Below are positions 44,065 through 55,505 of a stretch of DNA of 64,000 bases, piece after piece (the stretch's first letter is position 1; each line of letters begins with the position of its first letter). The translations under genes were made by a program, and so were the position numbers. The stretch comes from Datisca glomerata (taxonomy: Eukaryota > Streptophyta > Magnoliopsida > Cucurbitales > Datiscaceae), in the NCBI GenBank assembly GCA_003255025.1, contig QANY01003900.1, positions 2,302,797 to 2,366,796 on the forward strand. The letters run 5' to 3'. The notes beneath the pieces were generated by a model. That model did no database searches, was not told the DNA's origin, and worked only from the letters and a program-made list of their open reading frames with translations.

Positions 44065-46606
44065 CCCCCCTCAAACTTGTTCGGGGATCAAGGAGAAGTT
44101 TGTATTTGAGAAACGATAACTGAGGAGTGGAAATGGGTTTTGTAAACAAATCAGCTAGTTGTTGTTGTGAGGGCACATGTTTGACAATGAGGTCCTTTCT
44201 GACTACTCTTTCTCGAATAAAGTGAAAATCTATCTCCATGTGTTTTGTACGAGCATGTAGAACTGGGTTCGAGGCAAGCAAGATGGCAGAGGTATTATTG
44301 CAGTATTAAGTTGGAGGTTGAGATTGATAGACATGAAAATCTTTAAGGATTTATCTAACCCAGTTTAATTTGGCAGCCGTGTTAGCCAAAGCCTTATATT
44401 TGGCTTCTGTAGACGATCGAGCCACAGTGGTTTATTTTTTTGGACTCCAAGAGACAACATTGTTTCTAAGAAATATAACGAAGCCAGATGTCGATCTCCT
44501 ATAAGAAGGATCACCAGCCCAATCGGCATTGCTAAAGGCCTAGAAATGAAAAGAGCCAGGTGTAAATAGAAGACCATGATCAATAGTAGCAATAAGATAT
44601 CTCAATATACATTTGACGCAGCAACGTGAGTAGTAGTGGGTGAGTGCATGAATTGACATACTCTATTTACTGCAAAGCTTATATCAGGATGAGTGAACGT
44701 TAAATACTGTAAAGACCCAACAAGACTACAATATAAAGTGACATCAAATAGAAGGGATCCAGGAGACTTAGAAGAGCAAGGAGACTGACAAGGCTTTGCA
44801 TTAAGCATGCCAGCCTTCAAAAGTAAGTCTCTATAATACCTCAGCTGGTTGAAAAAGATATGACTATAGTTTCGAGTAATTTCTAAGCCTAAGAAATACT
44901 TGACAGTACCAAGATTGGTTATATCAAAAGAATATTACAATTGAGTTACAAGCTGATCAATAAATATAACATTATGTCCACTAATGATAATATCATCAAC
45001 ATACAATAACACTTAAGAAAGAGAATTACAAGTAGCACAGACAAAGAGGGAATTATTAGCATGGGAAGGAGAAAACCAAGAGAAAGAAGATGAGTTGTGA
45101 ACTTCTTAAACCAGGCCCGTGGTGTAACTTACACACAAAATCATGTGTTGTTTATCAATAAACCCTTGATAAAAAAATAAATTAGCATCAAATATAAACA
45201 TACAGTTATTATCAAGACAAAATCTATGAACAAAAAGTAAATTGGAAGATAAATTAGGAACACAAAAAACTTGATTTAAGGATAAGGAAGAGGAGAAAGT
45301 ATGAATGTTACCAGATACATTGTGAGTAATTGGCAGAGACTGCCCATTTCCAATGGAAATACTATCTTTCCTATGATATTCAGAGGTGGAGAACATGTTG
45401 TTGAGATCGAGTGTCAGATGAGAATTACAACCCGTATCAGTTAACCATACCTGGGAGTCAATGGGTTGAGTCTGTGGTAATGGTCAACAGCATTATGCCC
45501 CATCTTTTGGCATATCTGACATTGGATTCTGCCATTGTGGGAGTAACCTTGAGTATCTTGATTGCTGTTATTGTTGTTCCTGAATGACTGATTAGTTTGT
45601 GAAGGGGGAGCTCCAAGAACTGACGGTAAAGATTGGGAATTCCAATTAGGATTTCTACCTCCTCGAGTTGAATTGAACCTGCCACCACCTCTGTTGTCTT
45701 TGTAGTTTTGTGAACCTCTACCTCAATTGGTACCTCGATTAGAAAGGGATGCAAGAAGGGCTGTATTTGGAAAGACTGAATCTTGACGCTTTTGTTGAGT
45801 TTCTAAGAAATGTTCTTCAGACTTGAGGAGGACAGGTAATTCTTCTAAAGCAAAAGGTTCTGCCTGAGTTCTAATCGATGTTCTTATGGAGTTATACTCA
45901 GCAGGTAGACCATTAAGCGTGTAAATAAGGAGATCCTCATCATTTACACAAATAGAAACAACAGCCAATTTATCCTTTACCTATTTAATTCTTTGAATGT
46001 AAGAATCTATACTTTCTAAAACCTTCTTTGTGACTGATTGTAAGTCTGATTTAAGTTGGAGAATGTTCATCCTTGACACGGAGGAGAACCTGTGCTCGAT
46101 TGAATCCCATAGCTCCGTCGATGTTTTGCACCCAACGACATAGGATAGGGCAGTAGTGAGAGAGTAGCATTGATCAAGGTCATAAGAGCTTGATCTTGTG
46201 CTACCCACTAGTCAAAATAGGGATTTCTTGATTCTGAATCGTCATTGTTCTTGATGCATGGAGGAGGACAACGATGCAATCCATCGACATAACCATACAC
46301 CATGTGGGCTTTCAGTATCGCCGAGATCTGGTACTTCCATAGCACGAAATTGCTTGAGTCAAGTCTGATTGAAATCAGATTATAGATATTAAAGAGAAGG
46401 AAAATAGGCGAGTGAGAAGAAGTTTCAGAAACAGAAGAAGAATTAAGAGCAAGGCTTTGAGTAAAGGTTGAAGAAGGAATTTGGGAGGTGGTTTGAGAAT
46501 CGGCTTGAGACCCAATACCAGCAGCCGTGGTTTCCTGGGTTTCTGAAAAGGGATATTCGGTTTCTGCGATAGATCGTTGACGTGGGTCAAATCGGTTCTG
46601 ATACCA
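44065..46606 (-). pseudogene. Ty1/copia gag-pol relic with internal deletion
   Basis: Read leftwards from the primer binding site (TGGTATCAGAACC on the minus strand, 46606 downward). First is gag with FVLWKYQISAILKAHMVYGY, then a degenerate zinc knuckle (CQICQKMGH..; the last Cys is His) near 45520. The pre-integrase/protease region follows, with SLNQVFCVPNLSSNLLFVHR (about 45270). Integrase and the first half of reverse transcriptase are deleted near 45060-45110. The catalytic YVDDIIISG (about 44990) then appears, followed by FDITNLGTVKYFLGLEI, the RNase H region (ISRPLAM..GLVILL..GDRHLAS in shifted frames) and the C-terminal LADLFTKP. It has many frameshifts. The Glu of EAEY reads Lys. Confidence 0.9.
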
Positions 46607-46844
46607 TGAAGAAAACCTTAGAAAGAAGAACAAAACAGAAAGGGAAAGATGAAGAAAGAAGAAGACCAAGGAAGGAAGAAGCAGATGAAGAACAATACAT
46701 TGATTTCTCTCTCTCAACAAGAAGAGAATGAAGCTTATACAAGAAGCAGACATCTCTTCTTAAAGAGAGGAAAATACCACAAATAACCCTAATAATAACA
46801 ACAGGAAAATATAAAATATTTACAATAAACCCGTTCTGTTAACA
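46607..46844 (-). repeat. 5' LTR of minus-strand copia element
   Basis: 238 bp; on the minus strand it begins TGTTAACAGAACGGG and ends TTTTCTTCA immediately before TGGTATCAG. It differs from the other LTR mainly by small changes and a few 1-4 bp indels. The long minus-strand open frame (46208-46753) starts inside this LTR, so only its part left of 46607 is gag. Confidence 0.92.
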
Positions 46845-46849
46845 GGCAC
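46845..46849. other. Target-site duplication GGCAC, right copy
   Basis: Exact match to 43820-43824. Confidence 0.9.
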
Positions 46850-48189
46850 TACCTCACCTCCAAGTTTAACTTTCCAAAAGATTTGTTAGGTCTTTACAAT
46901 AGGTGTAATATAAGGCCAGGATATTGGCTAAGGATGGGAAATTGAAAAACTGGAACATGCCAAGGTCTTCTCTCAAAATTTATTGCAAGTTCTTCGTGAT
47001 TTTTGTTCTTGGTATCCAGGACGTTGATGAGATAACGATTTCTCTCTTAATATTAAATCTTAAATCTTTGAAAACCATTAATTTGTTTTTCATTTTCATT
47101 CTTTTGTTTCTTTTTTTTTTTGTTTGTTTCTTTTCTTTTTTGAAATAGATACGAGCCTCGCAATTGCACTATGAGTATTTCATCACCTCTTCTGTGGTTA
47201 CCTTGCTAACAAATTAAGACTTGACTCCATGCTTAATTATCATTATCTTGTCATCCGTCAAGTTATAAGGTTAATGAGTTATAGTCAATTGATGGTGATG
47301 AAAACGGAAGGCTAAAATTTAAGACTTCAAATGGGCTTTGGGTGCACAAAACTGGGTAGGAAATGTACTTAACTGCCTAAAACATGCATAACGTAACTTC
47401 ATTTCTAATGGTCCATCAGCTTGGAAGCAAAGAGCACACCAAAAAAATTGTTTGTTCATTAGTATTTCAAGCAGAAATAATATGAAATCTTAATAAGGAT
47501 GAAAGAAAGAAATTAGGATGAGTCAAGAGAAGAACAATTGAATACCATCTAAAAGAATAGCTTTAGGCTCAATAAACTCTCCAGTGCAGTCTCCACTAAT
47601 TTTCCAAAATTTATCCAAGCATGGGACCTTGTACACTTTTTTCACAATGAAATAGCACGTTTTGATGATAACTGTGATGCGAACCATCATGACGGCACTT
47701 TAGATGAAAATTAGTGATAAACAACGTATATTTTTTTCTTATTTTCACCATAATGTTTTTCACGAAACACCAAGAATTCTTTGTTTTATGAGATTTTTAT
47801 TGACGAGCCACGTCAATTGTGCCTATCAAAGAAGGTAAAAGAATTCTCGAAATGAGTTCCTTAGAGAGTTGTCTCGTGCCTCTAAGTATTCTCTACCTAC
47901 CCTAACTCATAATTAAAATTGAAGAGAAATTACCTCTAAAAAAAGCTCAAAAGTTAGAACCCCAAACCTAAAATCAACATTGTCCTCAATGTGCGAAAAA
48001 AGAGATGGTCATGCAATGCAAAGCAAAGTTGAAGAAGCAGATAAACAACCAAATAAAACTATTAAAAGAAAAAATCCTTGCTTGGGTTGTCTTACAATAA
48101 ACACTTACTTTAGAGTCGTCATCATGACTTCCTGCGAGTGCTCTACTCTGAATCTTGAAAAGTGATTGAAACATTCTTAGTATCAAAAT
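46850..48189. other. Unassigned sequence between copia and gypsy relics
   Basis: AT-rich, with a T-run/TTTGTTTGTTTC tract near 47100-47140. No gene recognised. It may include the 3' part of the gypsy element, whose coding similarity fades near 48190. Confidence 0.35.
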
Positions 48190-49430
48190 TTGCTTCTAGG
48201 TAAGATTTCAATCTTTGTCCATCAACTTAAAACACTGTACCAATCACATAATGACATATTTCAACCGATCCATAAGGAAAAACTTTTATGATGGTAAAAG
48301 GGTCCAAACCATCTTGACTGCAACTTCCCAGAAATAACTTGTAGAATAGCAAAACTTTTTGTCCAACAAAGAACTCTCCACGCAATGTCATGCCATTTTT
48401 TAGTTCTTTCTTTGAAAATGCAAGCACTTTCATAAGCATCATTATGGAATTCCTCCTTCTCATTAAGTTGTAAGTCTCACTTATTTCCAGTAGCTTCCAT
48501 TCCATAGCATCTTCACACCCCAAATACCTTGTGCTCAAGCTCCACAAGTAAGTGGCATGCCTTCCAAAAGACTAATAAGAAAGGTAACTTGCTAATTGGC
48601 GTTCTAGAGGCTGTTCTATAAGCCCATAAGAAACCATCAAGCTTCTTTGACCAATCTTTTCTTCCTGTCTTCTGTAATATATTCTTCAAGTATATGTTAG
48701 AAATTTTAACTTGGCCACTCGTTGAAGTATGATAAGGTGTCGCTACCTTATGCATGATCTCATATCCAGCAAGGAGAGAGTTAGAAGACCGGTTGTAAAA
48801 GTATGTACCCCCCACCATTAATAATGACGTGATGGGTATCAAATCTTATAAAAATATTCTTCCTCAAGAGCCAAGCACACTTTTGGAATCATTCGTAGGC
48901 ATGGAAACAACTTCCACCCATTTGAACACATAAACTAAGATGTATCGGTTATTGTAGGAAAATGGAAAATGCCGTATGAAGTCTATGCCCAAAACATCAA
49001 ATAATTCAACTTTTGATCTGTTAGAAAGAGGCATTTAATTTCTATTGGAAAACTGGAGATTTTCCAGTTCTTTGGCAATGATCACAAGTTTGAACGAAGG
49101 TCTAAGCGTACTTAGAAAGAGTCGGCCAAGAGAAACCTAACTATAACACTTAAGTCGTTGTTTCTGTAGCTCCAAAATGATTTCCACAAGCAAAGTATGA
49201 CAATGATGAAGAATATCAACCATCTCAGATTCATAAACACATCTTCTAATTGCATTATCTGGGTTATTCTTTTATAAATAAGGATCCTTCTTAATAGTAA
49301 TACTTGAACAAGATCATCCTAATAGTAATACTTGAACAAAGAAAGGAACCTCTTATTTTTTTGGTAAGAGAGATCGGGGGAAGGACATTAATAGCAAGAT
49401 GATTAACAAAATCACTTACCATGGTGTCAC
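48190..49430 (-). pseudogene. Ty3/gypsy integrase relic (non-chromovirus, Athila/Tat-like)
   Basis: Read leftwards: MVSDFVNHLAINVLPP (about 49430), the zinc-binding region (HCHTL...) and, after shifts, ELFDVLGIDFIRHFPF and YILVYVFKWVEVVSMPTND (about 49010-48890), which carries the first catalytic Asp. Next comes HKVATPYHTSTSGQVKISN (where a P-Q is replaced), KDWSKKLDGFLWAYRTASRT and KACHLLVELEHK. The C-terminal tail has the GQKVLLF..L and DPFTIIKVFPYGSVEI motifs. Several frameshifts are present. The matching protease and reverse transcriptase lie at 57537-59654, so this is probably the 3' half of one split element. Confidence 0.88.
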
Positions 49431-49652
49431 TAGGGAGTGGATCGCAAAGAGCAACATGTCTTTTTCACATAAAAGGAAACATTTTGTTACAATAGAAGCA
49501 GAAGTGATGTGAACAATCAAAGTCTATTTGTTTTATAAAAAGAAGAGTTCCTATTTTTATTTTTCTGTCAAATTAATAAAAAAAAAGTTTCAACAATGGG
49601 AACAGTGAAAACATCAGATGGTTCTTCTCGGGTTAACCGTGAAAGATGGTCA

Positions 49653-49809
49653 TGTTGGGGGTAATGCTCTCAAAACATGTGGATTGACATTTTGATATGA
49701 AATTTAACAAGGATTACATTTTTTTTTATAATTGTTCTTTTAAATTATTATTGAATAATTTATATAAATATATGAAAATTTCATATTCATTAATGGGACT
49801 ATGACCTTG
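49653..49809 (+). repeat. LTR-like sequence, left part (before CACTA element 2)
   Basis: It begins TGTTGGGGGTAATGCTC, a copia-type LTR start, right where gypsy coding similarity ends. It continues after the CACTA element at 55506. The preceding 5-mer is GGTCA. Confidence 0.5.
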
Positions 49810-52732
49810 CACTACAAGAAAAGTCGTCTTTAATGATGAAACTTTTGTGTCGAAAAATTTTCCATCGCCAAAAGATGCTTCTAGCGACGAAATTATAATT
49901 TGGTGGCCAAAAGTCATGTTTTTGGCGACAACATTTATTCTCGTCGCTAAAAGACTAACCCGCCAAAAAAATGGAATCCGCACGAAAGTATTGGGAGTTT
50001 TTGCCGACGAAATTTTAATTTCGATAGTAAAAGTTTTATTTTTATCGACAAATTTAAATTATCGTCGGTAAAAATGTATTTTTAGGTCTTTTACCGACGG
50101 ACTAAAATTTCATCGAGAAAGATTGAGATTTTAGCGACAGATATTGTTTTCATCACTAAAAGTTGTTTTACCTTGTTAAAACGAAATAGTTTTAACAAGG
50201 TATCCAACTCCTAAACAAAAAGACGAAAGTTGACCCTCTCATTCCCACAGCTCCTCACCCCGCGACAGAGAGCCTATCCTCCTCCGCGCGACAGAGAGCC
50301 GTTCCTCCTCCCCCCATGATAGAGATCCGATCCTCCTCCCCTTCGTGACAGAGAACCGTTCCTCCTCCTCCGTTCAATATGATTCTTATGGTGTCACCTA
50401 CTGGTTTGAAGGTTAAATCTCTCTCTTCTTTTTCCTAATTATGGCCTCTTTTGCCCTCTTCTTATTCTTCTTTTCTTACTGCTTCCTTTGGACTATTGTA
50501 AAAGTTCTGATTCTGTGTTCATGAATGGAGGCGTTAAGATGCGTTTAGAATAGCTATTTTATTTGCCAATTTTATTTTTAGGGAGTCTGTGTGTGAATCA
50601 GAAAGTTTATGAAGTGTTGATGATTTATGCAAATTTTTTTATGAATGTAGACTTTAATATTGTGAAACAAAAATATTTATTTTGTTCTTTGCTACCTAAA
50701 ATTGCTTATTTGTTATTTTTTTGATAGTGGATGAAGTTTGATGGTTTACTAATATTAGGCGGAAAAACATTGAAACAGAGAATAATTGAGTGATGGGGTA
50801 TTTGGCACTTTGGTTGTCCCATACGAATTGATTAACCCATTCTATTTTTAATGATCATCCTCTATGTTAAAATAATTTGCAGCGTCTTACAGTTCAAACT
50901 TTAAGTTATTTTCATCCCTCACACTTTGGCTTCCTAGTTTGAGTTTCCATATATGTAGGATTAGAGTCGTCAATTAAAAACCTCACTTGGTTGATTAAGT
51001 AAAAAGGGATTTGAAAAAAATTAATATCACGATGCTTTGTTATCTTTTCTGGTAAAAGTATATTTTCATTCTCTTAAGATATACTCTTTTTAATCATTGA
51101 TTTTGCTGAACTAGTATAAATTTTTTAAATCTTCATCTAAGTACAACAATGGATTTAGTTTAATGGTGCTACTGATGTAGTGGAACTTCAAATGTGGAAG
51201 AGCCGAAAACATAATGGAAAAACTTTGTTAATTAGATATTAAACATATAACACATCTTATTAACATTCTTTCCTCTATTTTTTATGTTTGTTTTACTTGC
51301 AACAGAGTTATGGAAATTTGATTTAACCATCAAAAGACATGTCAAACTAAAACATTTATAACATATAAATAGATGATAGTTAAAATACTACTTTTTAGTG
51401 CATGCAAATTCTGTTAAGTACTCCCAAACTTAGTCTTAATGATTTACATGATTTTAGTTGTTAATGCAACATCTAAGTCATTGTTGTAATTAGATTTGAC
51501 ATGAATACGTAAAATTCTTAAAGAAATGAATGCTTTTCCCATTGATCAAAAGGCTAAACTAGAAGGGTTTCTAGGACACTAAGCTGGTGGGATTGATAAA
51601 TATACGGAGCAAAGACCATTTTCCGTCTTGGTGGCAAATTTGGTACAAAAAATGGTCTTGAAATTAGCAAATGAAGGATTAATTTTCATCCTTTTTCTTG
51701 GGGTGAGGTAGAGAACAATTAGTTGGTCACAATAATATTAGCTTTGGTGAAGTTAATGCTTAATGGTCCCATAACATCTCTAAAAGTAACAATTGAATCT
51801 CTATTGTTGCATAACAAAGTTAATACACTAGCATCATACACTCATCACAATCTTTTCTTTTTATTCCCCTTTTTTTAATATAAACTAATTTACCTCCTCT
51901 TAAGTTTGATGTGTTATTTTATCATTATTATAACCTTTTCCATCAAGGGTGAGTGTTTTCGAACAAGTATAAATCAATTAACTAGAGTTTAAGAATAAAA
52001 CTATAAACTAATGTTGACATAGTTACACCATGAGTTGGCAAGATGACAGAGCGACACTTGAAAAAGAAACTAATTTTTAATTCCTAATATGAGAGATTAC
52101 AATAAAAATTACACGACACACCTCACACTTAGACACACCAACAATGACACCTCACTCATACATACTATCACTCTACTCACACATAACATCTCAAACACAT
52201 ACTTACTAATCACACACTTTGTTTGCCTCTTTTTTCTCCACACACACTAGGAGCATGGCTCATATTTATAGCCTTTTTAAGTCGGCGATTCCACCGACTC
52301 TAATAGGTCCTAGAAGCTTCATTGTTTTTACATGTGTTGGAGACTCGCAATTGCAGAAAATCCTAGAGAAATGTTTATAGAGAAGTTTTTTACTAGAGAT
52401 GTGTTGACCTTTCTCAAAACTCCTTCACAACACCTACTCAAATAGTTAAGGACCCCATGTGTTTTCTACTGCTCTTACGACTTTATATGTTTCATAAACT
52501 TTTATTTTGGGAGAAGTTCATAATAGTTTAGATGTGCTATTTTAGTATTTTGACATATTTTGTTTTGTGATTTCAATCTGTTGTCTGTAATTTCTAATTA
52601 ATTGGTAAGTGATTTTAGATTGTCAAATCTTAATTTTTAATGTCATTGTAATGGGCTTCTATGCTAACTTGCTCTTAGACATTTTAATAGTTTCTTCGAA
52701 TAATGTTTCTAAATAGTGTTTAAATTTACAGA

Positions 52733-52927
52733 GTGACAAAAATGGACAAGAGTAGGATAAAAAATCCTAATAGACTGTCCAATGAGTATATTGATGGTAT
52801 TTCACAATTTATAAGGGTGGCTAGTACTCATGTCAACCAAGAGGGAAAAACTCGTTGTCCATGTACAAGTTGTCTTAATGCAAGACAATTGTCTTTAAAA
52901 GAAGTTAAAATGCATATGTTGGAGTAG
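52733..52927 (+). pseudogene. Transposase-associated domain remnant in CACTA element 2
   Basis: It begins MDKSRIKNP and continues with NRLSNEYIDGISQFI and KTRCPCTSCLNARQLSLKEV. This is the N-terminal transposase-associated domain of plant En/Spm proteins, recognisable by MDKSW-like start, RLS.EY..GV..F and the Cys-rich RCPC..C. The frame stops at 52925-52927 after HMLE, where the domain normally ends in HL...GF. An Asp-rich stretch follows in another frame. Confidence 0.8.
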
Positions 52928-53300
52928 AAGATACTAATATTGAGGATATTGATTTTATTGACGATGATGACAGTTGAGATGACACTTTAGTTAATTATGA
53001 TGATGATTTAGAAGATATGCAAGTAATTAGACTAATATGTTCTGAATATTTCACGACATGCACTTCATGACTTGTCAAGGTTGGCAGAATGACGTGGCTC
53101 GAGAAAGATATGTAAGTAATTAGACTAATATATTCTGAATTTGTTATATCTTATGAACTTGTGTCATTATTATATGTTCTGAATTTGTGTAATTGGTTAT
53201 TAGATGAAATCAGTACTGCAGTGGATATTTTTCTTATGAGTTCCCTTTATAATGAAGTTAAGTTCAATAATATTGAGCATTAAATTTTTTTCTCTAATTA

Positions 53301-53905
53301 TACTGAATTTGTGGGTTTTCTAGTGATATTCCTTGAGGTAGTCACCCCCAACACCTAATTGGGTGAATTTGCTAGTTGAAACGTAGATTGAAGTATGAAA
53401 AATTGGGTGTGTCTCTTTAGTTATCAATATTTAGGTTGCCGTTGTGTTAGATTAGAGTTTTCTTGCTAGAAAATTATATCAAATTGGCATCACAATGTTT
53501 GGTTACTTGGATTGTATCAATAATGGATTTTTTTCCTATTTAGAAAAGGTAATTTAATATTTTGATTATGTAATTAGAACTTTTTTATATGGATACTCTT
53601 TTTTTCTTTGAATATACTGAATTTATCAGTTTTCTGGTGATTTTTCTTGAGGTGGTCACCCCCCAACACCTAATTGGGTGAATTCCTGGATGAAACATAG
53701 ATTGAAGTATGAAAAATTGGGTGTTTCTCTCTATTTATCAATATTTGGGCAACTGTTGTGTTAGATTAGAGTTTTCTTGCAAAGAAATCGTATCAATTTG
53801 GTATCACAATGTTTGGTTACTTGGATTGTATCAATAATGGATTTTTTGAAAAAGTAATTTAATATTTTGATTATGTCATTAGAACTTTTTTTATATGGAT
53901 ATTGC
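53301..53905. repeat. Tandem duplication, ~314-bp unit, inside CACTA element 2
   Basis: Copy 1 is 53301-53614 and copy 2 is 53615-53905. Shared landmarks in the same order: ACTGAATTT, CACCTAATTGGGTGAAT, GATTGAAGTATGAAAAATTG, GTTTGGTTACTTGGATTGTA and ATTAGAACTTTTTTATATGG. Copy 2 is shorter by small deletions. Each unit contains the dyad CACCTAATTGGGTG. Confidence 0.9.
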
Positions 53906-54514
53906 TTCTAATATTTGTTCCCTTGTTCTAATATGAGAATTGAGTAGTGTTATTAATTTGAAAATATTTTCTCCTGATGAAGAAATATTGCTTCGAATTG
54001 TGCAGTGATAGTCCTTTCTTGTTGATTCTTTTTCCCTGGAGAAATCTTTAGCCTAAAACTCATCCTCTCTTTCTCTCTATTCACTTTTGATAGTTGTTAT
54101 TTTCATTTGAAATCATCTCTGAAAAGTTGTTTGCACTACTAACTGCATAGAATTGTGAGATTTTTTTTATAATTGCACCTTATAGAGTTAGAAAGAGTAG
54201 GTTTGATCATTTTTGGTGTGTTATTAGAATCAATTTCCTTTAAATTTCTTATGGAGTTTTAAGTGCTCAATGCCTTGTTATCCATTTACTTGACATTGGA
54301 TTTCTTATTTTCCCTAACTATGCTTAGCTAGAAGTCATGGATGATAAGAGTTTTTAACTAATAGATGAGCAGGAAGAAAATGGAATGAGTTGGAAATTGA
54401 GATTTTTATATTTTTGTCATACCTGTTATAGGTCTTTCTTTTCTCTTCCGATGCTTTCGAGTTTTTCCAAGTTTACAGAATGTATATATATAGCTAACAA
54501 CTATTTTATAAGAG

Positions 54515-54712
54515 TGCATGTGTTCGTTACGGGATGAGCTTGTCGTTGAGGGTACCCAACCTCGCACTAATGAAGAAATAATAGTGGAGGTTTGGGAGAA
54601 ACATGGAGCCCCACCTACATCGTCATCCTCAAAGTATTCGAAAAGCAAGGAAAAAAATTTACAAGCAGAATTATCCACCATTCGGAGCACACTAAGCAAC
54701 TTATTGGAATGA
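54515..54712 (+). pseudogene. C-terminal exon-like remnant of CACTA transposase
   Basis: It reads SLRDELVVEGTQPRTNEEII, then EVWEKHGAPPTSSSSKYSKS and QAELSTIRSTLSNLLE, a short acidic/helical tail. CACTA element 1 contains a related piece (LRDEPIAE...EEEIVEE...GAPPTSS) at the same relative place near the right end. That supports a real former exon. Confidence 0.6.
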
Positions 54713-55505
54713 GCTCTTATTAACGGTTTTACTCCTCCTCCTCCTTGCGACAACTCATCTACTCGAACAATTATAATTTTTGAACTTTCTCTTGAACAAC
54801 TTTAACTATGAGACACTTCAAAAATCATATTTCGAAATCTTTTTTTGAGGCTTCTTGAAAGTTTATTTATGTTTAGAAGCTTTTTATTGGGTAATTAATG
54901 TGAAGTTTATGCACAATCCAAATATGATAATGATAATATGTACTTATTTATCCATGCATGTTATTCTTCTTGTTTATTTTTTTATCTAAAACTTGGTCTT
55001 GAAAAATTGTGTCCAAGGTTCTAATTGGTTTAAGATTTTCACTGACCAAAACATAAGAAAATATAAAAAAAATTAAATCAGTTTATGATATTTAGTGTCC
55101 AAGAGCATATTTTTGTTGCAAATACTTTTAACGACAAAAATAATATTCGTCGCCCTAGACAAGAGAGACAAAGATTCAGCGACAACACTTTTCTTTTTGT
55201 CGCCGTCGACAACAACAACAAAAACAACTTTAGTCGGTAAATCTACAGCGATGAACAAATCTTTTGTCGCTAAAAGTTTTACCGACAAAATTTTATATTT
55301 TGTCGAGATCTACAACGAGGAACAAATTGTTTGTCGCTAAAAATTTTACCGATGAAATATAACTCGTCGAGAAAGACTACAACCACGCATTTTTAGCGAC
55401 GACCCTCGTGACGAAATTTGTTTCGTCGGGAAAACTTTTACTGACCAAATTTTATACCTTTAGCGAAGAAAAATTTCATCGCTAAAAGTCATTTTTCTTG
55501 TAGTG

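Larger units (their letters stand above)
49810..55505 (+). mobile_element. CACTA (En/Spm) element 2, 5.7 kb
   Basis: The ends CACTACAAGAAAA (49810) and TTTTTCTTGTAGTG (55505) are perfect inverted partners. The flanking 3-mers are TTG and TTA. Both ends carry tandem subterminal motifs (TAGCGACGAAAT, GTCGCTAAAAG) over about 350-400 bp. An exon-like segment at 52742-52927 and another at about 54515-54710 are transposase-related. A CGCGACAGAGAGCC repeat block sits at about 50260-50360. Most transposase coding sequence is missing or beyond recognition, so the element is probably inactive. Confidence 0.9.

Noticed and set aside
46208..46753. 181-residue minus-strand open frame taken as a single new gene
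   Set aside because: It runs from the copia 5' LTR into gag; the first part is LTR sequence, not protein.
55073..55340. Open frames on both strands near the right end of CACTA element 2
   Set aside because: They are translations of TCGCTAAAAGT-type subterminal repeats.
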